64,000 nucleotides of DNA. Origin: Eutypella sp. D-1 (taxonomy: Eukaryota; Ascomycota; Sordariomycetes; Xylariales; Diatrypaceae). The position numbers and the translations under genes are program-made. The notes below the pieces were generated by a model, which saw only the letters and a list, made by a program, of their open reading frames with translations, was not told the DNA's origin and did not search any database. Where the stretch lies: the NCBI GenBank assembly GCA_023313575.1, contig JAJTTP010000004.1, forward strand, positions 1,736,001 to 1,800,000, given 5' to 3'. Shown in pieces: positions 26,325 through 35,225 of this stretch. The number at the start of each line of letters is the position of its first letter. The stretch's first letter is position 1.

Positions 26325-27896
26325 ATGTCGCTATACAAGTCGCTCTCTAAGAAGAGCGCATCCCAGACCGACGACGAGGCACACGGTGCGACCACTGAGA
26401 CGACGACCAATGGCGCCTCCGCCCCCGCCCGGAAGAACAAGCAGAGGGTCCTGATCCTGTCGACGAGGGGCGTGACGTACAGGCATCGACACCTGATCAA
26501 CGACCTCGCGGCTTTGCTCCCGGTATGCTGCGGAGGTTCTCATGGTGGGAGGGGCAGAAGCACCAACCCAAGTTCGGGGACGTGAATAGATGGATGTCGG
26601 GGCTAACACACGAGATTTGGCTCTCTCAGCACGGAAAACGCGACGCCAAGTTCGACTCCAAGTCTAAGCTCTACCAGCTCAATGAGCTCGCTGAGCTGTA
26701 TAATTGCAACAATGTGTTGTTCTTCGAAGCGTAAGGAGGAAACCCCCTTTCCCCCTTGGCTGAGCAAGAGGAAGAATTGGGATAGAGGTGGTGGTTGGAT
26801 ATGGCGGTAGTTTGCTGACTTGATTCCGTGTGTGCAGTCGCAAGGGTCAGGACCTCTATATGTGGTTGAGCAAGGTTCCTAATGGTGAGTTTGAGGACCG
26901 AATATAACCCCCCCCCCCCCCAATTCTATCTATGTCTTGAAGAGGCTGGCGGTTGGTGGCTCAGTTTACTGACGGGTTATCGTTGCTTGCAGGTCCGACG
27001 ATCAAATTTCATGTCCAGAACAGTACGTACACTCCCGATCTTGATCCCCCACAAGCGTTCTGTCGTCCCCGACAACGTCTCCGTTTCCTCTCTTTACACC
27101 GCGACCGAAACGCGCGAGCCTTTATTAACCCCGGCCTCCCAACAGTGCACACGATGTCGGAGCTCAACTTCTCAGGTAACTGCCTGAAGGGGTCGCGGCC
27201 GGTGCTCTCGTTCGACGCGGCCTTCGAGCGACAACCGCACCTGCGGCTCATCAAGGAGGTGTTCCTGCACGTGTTCGGCGTGCCCCAGGGCGCGCGCCGC
27301 TCCAAGCCCTTCGTCGACCATGTCATGGGCTTCTCCGTCGCCGACGGCCGCATCTGGGTCCGCAATTACCAGATCAGCGAGTCCGAACCGTCGTCCGCGA
27401 AGAAAGATGGCGAGGACGGGGATGAAGTCATGGAGGATGTACCTAAGACGAAGGGTAAAGGTGGTGGTAATAAGGGTGCGAATAAGGAGCTCGATATCAG
27501 CCTTATCGAGATCGGTCCGCGGTTCGTCATTACGCCGAGTAAGTGACCCCCCTCCCTCCCCCCCCCTTCTCCTTTGATCCACCATTCACTATCTCCTTAA
27601 TATCATTCGCTCCCTTTTCCCATCTGGATTTCTCGTCCATGCTAACCAAGGGCGTCCCATGCCCAGTCGTCATCCTGGAGGGCTCCTTCGGGGGGCCGGT
27701 GATCTACGAGAACAAGGAGTTCGTGAGCCCGAACCAGGTGCGGTCGGACCTGCGGCGCGGCAAGGCGAGCCGCCACAACGCGCGCACCGAGCAGCATGTC
27801 GAGCGCCTCGCCAAGAAGGGCGACCTCGGCCTCCGCACCGGCGAGGGCCGTCGTCCCGAGCCCGACGCCCTCGACTCTAGGAAGCTCTTTGCTTGA
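26325..27896 (+). CDS. BRX1: Ribosome assembly protein BRX1 (Brix domain)
   Basis: Nucleolar factor needed for 60S subunit assembly. Six exons: 26325–26522, 26630–26730, 26838–26884, a 30-nt exon 26993–27022, 27146–27538 and 27667–27896. The Brix domain is plain: KQRVLILSTRGVTYRHRHLI, KLYQLNELAELYNCNNVLFF, DLYMWLSKVPNGPTIKFHVQ, MSELNFSGNCLKGSRPVLSF, FGVPQGARRSKPFVDHV and GPRFVITPIVILEGSFGG. The C-terminus RKLFA closes the family-typical tail. A charged Lys/Gly insert (KTKGKGGGNKG) lies between two strands of the second Brix half. GTAAC inside exon 5 near 27175 resembles a donor, but reading through gives the conserved NFSGNCLKG, so it is not used. Confidence 0.95.
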
Positions 27897-28994
27897 GTTC
27901 TTTGTTTCTTCCTATGGAAAGGGGAAAGGTGCCTTGGTCTTGTGGATTATTATGCCAGTGGAGGCGGTGTTTTCGGCGTTCCTGTCTGTCTGTTTGTTGC
28001 GGTTGGTCAGTTAATTAGCTCTGGAACTACATAGCAGAAGACTTGTTATATATACAGACCTTGATATCCATCTTGTAGTAGGCCTCCTATCACTGAGTAT
28101 TACATGATAATTTAGTGCATCATCTCGGTGAACTCTTCTCTGTCTATGAGCAAGTCCTATCTATGGTATATATGTGTCTAGTCAAGTGACCATAACATGA
28201 AAGAGAAGCTTCAAAAATAAAAGGGGTAATAAAGCAAGGAGCAGAACAGAAGAATAAGAAGAAGTAAAAAAAAAAGTCGAGAAGAAAGGGGCAAAAATGT
28301 AGCCAAAAAGCAAAAACATACAACACCGGGGATTCGCTGGTCGTCACCGACCCAACTACTAATCCGGCCCTATCTGGCTTAACTAGGGGAGAGCAGACGG
28401 GATCCCGTGCTTTCCAGATGGTATGGTCGTATGTGATGATTTTGGCGCCTTTTCGGCGTTATATATGTGATAGTTGGTAGTCCGTTAGGGGAGGTATGTG
28501 TATGTGTGGGTGAGTAGGTAGGGGGGAGCTTCAACGTGTGTGTGCATGCTCTTTAATAACTGAGGGACACAATTGTCCTCCCTTGCCTGTCAGCACGTCA
28601 AGATCTTTGATTCATAGCTAGATTATCCCTATTACAAGTTGTTCACCACTGCTAGCTATCAAGCCGTTGTGAAGATATCATCATGCATTCGTACCGAGCA
28701 TATGCAAATAGGCGTATTACAGTACCGGGTTAGTGAACTAGCGCCATATGTATCTAGACGATGTCCTAGAACCCCTTTATCCAGGGATCTAAGTCCGGCG
28801 CTAACCCCTTAACGTCATAGCCAGGGGTCGCGTGCTTTTCTTAATGGACAAAACCGCGTTTCTAATTTGACCTCATTTTCTTCCCCTCTCATCGCCCTTT
28901 TTCTCTTCTTTTCCTCTTTTTCTTTCCGTCTTGCTGTCTGTCTTGCTTTCTCTTGTCTTTCTTCCGTAACAGACAAGAACGATAGCAGCAAACC

Positions 28995-29162
28995 ATGGCG
29001 CAACAAATGCACCAGGGTAGCAGCAGCAACGTCTCGGCCATGATGATGGCAGGCTGCTGCTCCTCCTCTACTTCATCTTCTTCTACCAAGCTGTACTGGT
29101 CAGCGGACACCCTTGTCGTCGTTACTTCGAGCAGCCCCAAGGCCGGGGTTGTCGCGGGTTGA
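28995..29162 (+). CDS. Possible 55-residue small protein
   Basis: ATG 28995 sits in a good fungal context (AAACCATGGCG) directly after a 100-bp CT-rich stretch and a TAACAG-like site. The frame encodes a Met-, Ser- and Gly-rich peptide starting MAQQMHQGSSSNVSAMMMAG and ending SSPKAGVVAG before TGA. No domain is recognised and the sequence is partly low-complexity. It could be a real small gene, an upstream frame, or chance; nothing beyond start context supports it. Confidence 0.25.
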   Translation: MAQQMHQGSSSNVSAMMMAGCCSSSTSSSSTKLYWSADTLVVVTSSSPKAGVVAG

Positions 29163-30044
29163 GTCCACAAGATTCCCCCTCCTGAACGTTCCCTTTCCCG
29201 GTCTGTCCGCTCGCGATTCTTTCGTGAGGTGAGGTCGGTTTCTGGGGGAGCGTTCTTGCTAGCTTGTCTTGATAACGGCGGCTCGAGGAAAAGTGTTGGC
29301 TTGTGCGCAGTGCTGCCGTATCGTGCTTGTCGGTGCGAAAGAACGGGGGCTTTTTTTGGCTCCTGTAGTTGGGCTTGACAATCACAAAGCCTGTGTGCTT
29401 TTGCTGTCACTGTTGTGTGAATAGACTGGACAACATAATCAGTGGTGGACTGCCAAAGAGCTTCAAAGAGGAAGTGGTCTCCCAGAGACACTAAAAGGAT
29501 AACTTACCCCTTACAGTCCTGCCTGACGGCTGGTTGTGGGTGGGATTGTTATGCCAGAAGGCCAGCCAGCCAAAAGCATCTCTGCAAGTGAACGAAAGGC
29601 TATGCTTTATGGAAGCAGGTTTGGATCAAAAAAGTTATTGTGATTAGACTGCTCAGAGGTACGCAATTGGCAATGAGTCACTGGTAATATGACCCTTCTG
29701 ATTTGCTAATGATCTAGTCAGATATACTGCTGCGCAACCCAGCCGCGTTTCAGGTCTCCGCTATACCTGCGCGCCTTGAAACTTTATACTCCGCTCCAAT
29801 TTCCAGGGGGGGGTATAAGGGCTCTCTCCCAGAGGTATCACGATACTTGTTGTCAGGAGGGGCGTTGCCTACCTAGCATCAGCTGCCAGACCCACGTCGA
29901 TTCTAGCCTGTAAACAAGTATTTCCTGCCCTGATCTTTTTGCCTAAACTTGCCTATACAAACGGAAGATTCGTTCGCAGCAGCATTCCCATCATAACAAA
30001 TCCCCTCCCCTGCTACGAATTACTTTCTTCATCACATCGCTCAC

Positions 30045-30135
30045 ACTTCTCTTCTTCTTCTTCTTCGTCTTCATCTTCGTCTTCATCTTCGTCTTCATCT
30101 TCGTCTTCATCGTCTTCTTCTTCTTCTTCTTTTCC
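30045..30135 (+). repeat. TCT/TCG/TCA interrupted triplet microsatellite
   Basis: About 90 bp of TCTTCGTCTTCA-type triplets in the region upstream of the F-box-like gene. It is probably in the 5' leader, because no ATG-initiated frame of that gene runs through it. Confidence 0.8.
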
Positions 30136-30471
30136 TCGATCTATACTAAGCAAAACTCATCCTGGCCCGGCCTCCTACTATCTAGGAGGACGATCTCGCG
30201 TTTATTATCTTCCCCGCTCGGTGATTTGTGGCCCGTTTGAAGCTTTGAAGGCGTACAGAGAAGACTGCGTTGCGTTTGCGTCTGTTTATAGGAAGACGGA
30301 AGAAAAAAGAGGCCGTCTATTTATTAATTTTAACACAAGCCAAGCATAAACCATCCCTTACTATCACTACTGCAGCCCGCCTTCTACTCCTTTCCCCGTT
30401 CTATCTATATCTATTACTTTATACGGCTGCCCTATTTCAAGTTACGTCCTTTGTCGTCCTCGCCCCTCACG

Positions 30472-31770
30472 ATGTCTCGTTTGGACGAATATCACTCTTC
30501 CATGATGGACGAGAGTCTTGGTCGCGGGCTGCCCTGGGGCGGTGGCGGCCCTCTGCCTGAAACCACGATCTGTATACTCGACGTCCTCCCCTATGAAATG
30601 ATCGTGGAGGTCATGAAGATGATGGCGCCCCGAGACCTAGCCAGATTCGTGCTTTTGAACAAGAAGCTATACGAGATCTTCAGAAGCGAGCAGGCTAAGA
30701 TCCTCGCCTCGGTTCTCGTCCGACAGCCCGAGTTCAACATCATGATCTATATCTACACCTATAATGAGTTGGACCGGCTGTCCGGAGGCATGCTTCACCC
30801 TCGGATCGTCGACTTCGAGCGCCCCTCCACGTCCAGAACCACCAACCTGCTCAACGTCGACGAGCCCACCACCACCACGTACGCCATGCGCATGATCAAC
30901 GTGCCCATCAACGGCCGCCCTTCCGGGGTTTACCAGCTCGTTCCCGAGACGGAGGTCGGTCCAGAGGAGACTATACTCAACCTCTGGGATCTCATCGAGC
31001 TGTGGAAGCAGATGAGCGTCATCGACTGGTGGGTAGACCTGTACCCGACGCTGCGCTGGCGCGACCAGCCGGAGGACCGCCGCTGCCTCCGCCCCCACGA
31101 GGAAGCCCGCCTGCGCCGCGCCCTCGCCCGCTGGTGGCTTTTCGCCTGGCACTGCCATTCCAACGGCGGTGCCAGGCGTAACGTCTACCACCCCCGGAAG
31201 TGGAGCAACGACAAGAGGCTGCACCACATCCGCGTCATGAGCACCTACGAGATCCTCGAGCTCGAGGATCTGTGGGCCACGGTCTTCGAGACCGTCAGCC
31301 GAGACCTGTGCTCCTCTCCAGAGATGGTACGTTTGCTATATTGCTATACTCACCCCCTTTTTTTCTTTTATTTAGATTATATTGCTTCTGTAACGGCTTG
31401 CTAACTCGTCTATAGAAACCAGAGGACGGCTCCGTCGAGCTTGTGGCCTGGGGCGCCGAGGACGGGTGCCATAACGTCATCGTCAACACGTACCTGAAGG
31501 TAAGCACTATCCCCTCGATTTCCCCCCTTTTTTTTTCTATAAAGCGTGCTAACCCCCTATAATAGTTTGACCCGGAGCAGCTCAAGTACTTCTTCGAGTA
31601 CTTCTACCGTCGCAAGAGGCAGGACATCGCCAACTGCGCCCGTTTCAGCGCCAGCGAGTTCAACCTCGACACGGAGTCGCTGTCGTCCGCCATCACCACC
31701 GTCCTCGAGGAGCGCCTCATGACAGCGCCCTCGCACATCACCCGCGTGCCTCGCCGCACCATCGTGGACC

Positions 31771-31807
<37 letters not shown>

Positions 31808-31943
31808 CGACGACGCCAGATGGGACGACGACGCGTGCCCGGACGGCAAACCACCGCTGAGCGACGCGGACATCCGCGCGTTCCCCCTCCTGCCGGAGCG
31901 CCGCCTCCCCTACGGCGACGACGGCAGCGGCGAGCCGCGCTAG
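30472..31943 (+). CDS. F-box-like protein, acidic C-terminus
   Basis: Likely substrate adaptor of an SCF ubiquitin ligase. Exons 30472–31326, 31416–31499 and 31566–31943 give 438 plus a few residues to the first stop. Residues ~40–80 (LPYEMIVEVMKMMAPRDLAR, then FVLLNKKLYEIF) form an F-box. The middle is Trp- and Arg-rich (WKQMSVIDWWVDLYPTLRWR; RRALARWWLFAWHCHSNGG) without a nameable repeat. A run of 14 aspartates (31771–31815, GAC codons) is followed by an acidic stretch. The start ATG follows CTCACG and opens the frame after the long leader. The gene appears to end at TAG 31941–31943, yet strongly coding-like sequence continues in the same frame for 69 codons to TAG 32151; see the separate entry. 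The stop may be a nonsense change, a leaky stop, or a sequence error. Confidence 0.8.
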
Positions 31944-32153
31944 CAGCGCGACCGCCCGAACTACGACGATCTCGGTGGCCGGCGTGAGTGGCGCCGCGTC
32001 GGCACCGATAACCTGCTCCCCCTCATCCAGGAGCGGGAGAGGCAGCGCCGCGCCGCCGCCGCCGCTAGGGGCCGGGGCCGGGGCCGGGGCCGGGGAGGAC
32101 GGGGAGGACGGGGACGGGGACGGGGATGGGGATGGGGATGGGGCGGTTATTAG
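31944..32153 (+). other. In-frame 69-codon continuation after the F-box gene stop
   Basis: Directly after TAG 31941–31943 the same frame reads RDRPNYDDLGGRREWRR, then GTDNLLPLIQERERQRR, an Ala tract, then an Arg/Gly tail of RG and GW pairs closing in GGY and TAG at 32151–32153. Third positions of the first 35 codons are almost all G or C, as in the upstream gene. The RGG-like tail is coded by GGGGCC/GGGGAC repeats and could equally be low-complexity DNA. No donor site upstream would splice out the TAG. The stop context is TAG-CAG, which has the CAR triplet of known leaky stops but not the following YYA. Confidence 0.5.
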
Positions 32154-32498
32154 TTTTCTGGGCACCTATAGCCCCTTTTTTTATGTTTATATACCAACCA
32201 GGACCGGGCCGGGCCGCGAGGCCACTATATTCGTCTTTTTTTGCCCGCGTGGTGGTTGGTTTTCTTTATTATTATTATTTTTTTGCTATAGCTTGGGCAG
32301 GTTTATATAGGGGGGACTATAAATAGGGGGTAGGGGGAAAGGGGGGGTCTATAACGGTCATATTTTGCTTAGCTAGGTCGGATATATCAAAAAGATTGCT
32401 TCAAAGTCCCCTCCCAAATGTCCCCCGTGAGGCTCTGAAAACCGTACTTTATGATGCTGTTTTGTCCCCAAAATAGACACTTTTGGACCCTTAAGACG
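32154..32498. other. 3' region downstream of the F-box-like gene
   Basis: T-rich stretches (TTTTTTTATG, TTATTATTATT) expected of a 3' end, then transitional DNA leading into the repeat array. A faint partial unit of the array may begin at about 32430. No coding frame. Confidence 0.35.
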
Positions 32499-33340
32499 GG
32501 GACATTTAAAACCCAAAATCCGGATAATCGCCCTTGGTATCGTGGGTATTACTTCGCGAGATGCTGGCTATTCGGCTGCGGGACTTGATTATTCGAGTTG
32601 GTTTGGCGGTGTTCGGAGGGTTGGATTCCTGGGACATTTTAAGGCTGAAATCTGAATAGTCGCCCTCGGTATTGTGGATATTACACCATGGTACTGCTGC
32701 TTATTCGATCGTGTACTTGAGTATCCGGATTGGTTTGGCGGTGTTCGAAGGGTCAGATTTCTGGGACATTTCAAAGCTAAAATCTGAATACTCGTGATCA
32801 GGACTGTTATTATTGCTTCATGGGGCTGTCGGTTAGTAGGCTGCGCACCTGAGTATCCGGATTAGTTTGGCGGTGTCGGGAGGGACAGGTTTCCGGGGAC
32901 ATGCCAACTCCAGAATCCGGATAATCGCTATCGGCATCGTAAGTATTGCTTCACGAGACTGCTGGTTACTAGACCGCGTCCGTGAGTATCCGGGTCGGTT
33001 TGGCAGCAGCACTTCCGGAAATCTCAATTTTTTGTCCCGCTCGCCGGGCACAGTTTCAGGCGGCGAAATCCGGATACCCGCGATCAGTACTGTGACTATT
33101 ACTTTATGAGGCTTCCAGTTATGAGGCTGTGTCCTTGAGTATCCGGATCGGTTCGGCAGCGTGCCCAGAGGGTGATGTTTCTGGGGACGCGGCATAGTTA
33201 AGGGGATTTGAGACTGATCAGTACCGTGGGTATGACTTCATAAGACTGCCGTTCGGCAGTTTGCGCTCTTGAGTTATCCGGATCGGCCTGGAAGCACTTC
33301 CGGCGGGAAGGGTTTCTGGGACTGCGTAAAAAGGGGCTTC
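32499..33340. repeat. Array of ~6–7 diverged 132-bp tandem repeats
   Basis: Each unit carries, in order, GGGACAT, AAATCCGGATA, a TCG-rich part with ATCAGTACTGTG-like sequence, TATTACTTCATGAG, and TTGAGTATCCGGATCGG followed by TTGGCGG. The TTGAGTATC landmark falls at 32585, 32717, 32849, 32982, 33135 and 33269, so spacing is 132, 132, 133, 153 and 134 bp. Units share perhaps 65–80% identity by eye. Each unit contains two copies of the palindrome ATCCGGAT or a variant. Read on the minus strand, the units keep a shared frame with the motif PPNxSGYSxTxSxNxQ. One unit has a CAA to TAA change in that frame. See findings. Confidence 0.85.
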
Positions 33341-35225
33341 AATCAGTACTAGTCTTCATCTATCTCTCGAGACATTGCTAACACTGTAGCAGAAAGAGGA
33401 TGAGGCTGATATAACCTTTGATACGGCTGGTGCTAATATTACGATATGACTCGAGACAGCCATAACCCTCTATCTACAGTTCGAGGTCGGCCAGGAGGTC
33501 TATCTTAAGGCCAGCTACGCAACGGATATATAATCTCCCAGGAAAACCACCCCGTAGATGGGTCCTCACGAGGCGCTGGGACTTTCGCGGTCGTCAAACA
33601 GATAGGAGACTTGGTCTACATCGCACAGACACGTCGTGGTCTCTACATCATCCCACTATCACCCATCACAATCAACTCAACTTTCCGTCCCGGCAAGAGA
33701 CAGCCGGGCCCCGTTGCCAGGGACAGAGACCATGCTACAGTTTCGACCCTTTGCGAATAAGTCCCAAGCTTCTTCTGTCCTTGGAACGGGGGATGCTGTG
33801 ACGGGATCTCTCGGGCCGCAGATGCCTCAGTCCATTGGTTAGTCCGCTTGCTACATTTTTACGCGCCTCCGTCCCCGTTTGCTCGGTGTGTGTTTTTCCT
33901 AGTTTCTCCTCCTTATTGACACACGTCTCCGCGTCATTTTCCTCCTTTCTTTGCTTCTGCTTCTTGATTCTACTGGAAAAATTTGGACAGTTGCATGTAA
34001 CTCATTGTCTTATCGGAGTGTGGTTGTCAAGCCATAGAGTCATCACGGCTACAAGTAAATTGACTTATAGTACTTAGTAGGGGGTTGGTGGCTATGTGGG
34101 GCCTCCCGATAAGTACATACAAGCCCTAGTATGTACATTTGGTAGCGCCTCCCCAGTGGTATGTACAAGTTGCTTTTCGTAGCCCAGAGCTGCGTCGAAT
34201 GAGAATCATCGATGTTTCTTAAACCTTCAAGTTTACATCACTTTAGCCTAGAAACTCTCATCACAAACCCCCCTGCGCGTACATAACTCATACCATACAT
34301 TATTTATCACCATCAGCGTCCGCGATAAGCACAACCACGTCAGCGAGAGCCTCTCATATTTTCTTTATAATAATTTAACACAGGCACTAAACCAAGAGGG
34401 ATCATCTCACACTATCTGAGAGATCTCCCGCGTGTTTAAGGTTCAACCCCCCACCCACACCCTTCGCTGCGCTCTAGGAGAGTCAGGCACTCGCCGCTTT
34501 TTCTGAGCCTCAGCAGCACGTCCCTCTGTGTTCTGTGAGGTGCTGCATCCCCTCTATCAGTCTACCCTGGGAGTGTTAAGGGTGTGGGAAGTGCAGCCGG
34601 GGGTCACTTGCCTACGGTACGTTGTATAAGACGCCGGTGCACGGACTTTCCTCCCCTTGCGATCATTGCCTATCCCATCCCACGGCTTGCCGCCGTCTAT
34701 TCCCTTCTTGCGCATAGATGCAGCACACATGCATGTTCTTTGCTAATACAAAGCAGGATTCATGAGCACCCGGTAGTCTTTGAGAGTATTCTGAAGTTTA
34801 CCTGCTCAGGGTGTTCAGGTCGTGAACACCTTGGGTTTCTCAAGCCTGAGCAGGAATCTCATCACTTCGCATCGTCGAGTTGATCGAGAACGTTCGCTGA
34901 AGGCGAGACTCGTGGCCAGTTCCTTTATCAGTCACTTGCGAGACTAGGATCTGTACCGAGGTAGGTGAACTGGAGTCAACTTCTGAGGGACATACAAAGT
35001 TACATCCTTCGGTGAGGCTCTCGTCCTCTAGGGACCCTACCTTGCGTAGGCTAATCACTGTGCTTGCCGCGCGTCTATGCACCTACCCGCAAGCAAACTC
35101 TTGCGGCCTTAGAGGCACATGTATTTGGGGTCGGCTAAAGCAACCGTAAAAAATCACACCCGGTTTTGTAACTACCTCTGACACGTCGCTCATGAGACGC
35201 GCCCGCCGGCACCCAAGAGGACAGT
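33341..35225. other. Intergenic region, 1.9 kb, with a possible retroelement scrap
   Basis: The left part (33470–33660) resembles a decayed retroelement integrase end, listed separately. The rest is AT-richer with no supported gene; a frame at 33636–33842 starts at GTG and has no family features. The last 100 bp before 35226 form the HDA1 promoter/leader. Confidence 0.4.
33473..33662 (+). mobile_element. Possible degenerate Ty3-type integrase C-terminal fragment
   Basis: In two different frames separated by a stop and shift, the segment reads FEVGQEVYLKASYATDI (33479–33529) and then GTFAVVKQIGDLVYI (33580–33624). These resemble the 'VGDxVYL' and 'GPFxVxxxxGxLAY' strands of the chromodomain-less integrase C-terminal barrel of fungal Ty3/gypsy elements. 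No other element parts or terminal repeats were seen. Weak evidence from short motifs only. Confidence 0.3.

Larger units (their letters stand above)
27897..30471. other. Intergenic region and long F-box gene leader, 2.6 kb
   Basis: Mostly non-coding. A 55-codon frame at 28995–29162 is listed separately. From about 30,040 to 30,135 there is an interrupted TCT/TCG/TCA triplet repeat; a frame through it would be poly-Ser but starts at TTG, not ATG, so it is read as leader. The C/T-rich segment 28870–28975 before the 55-codon frame is typical of fungal transcription start regions. Confidence 0.4.

Noticed and set aside
29939..30349. Poly-Ser frame upstream of the F-box gene
   Set aside because: Starts at TTG, is low-complexity over the triplet microsatellite and fits a 5' leader better.
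31557..32165. 202-codon minus-strand frame over the F-box C-terminus
   Set aside because: Low-complexity antisense shadow of the GAC and GGGGCC repeats.
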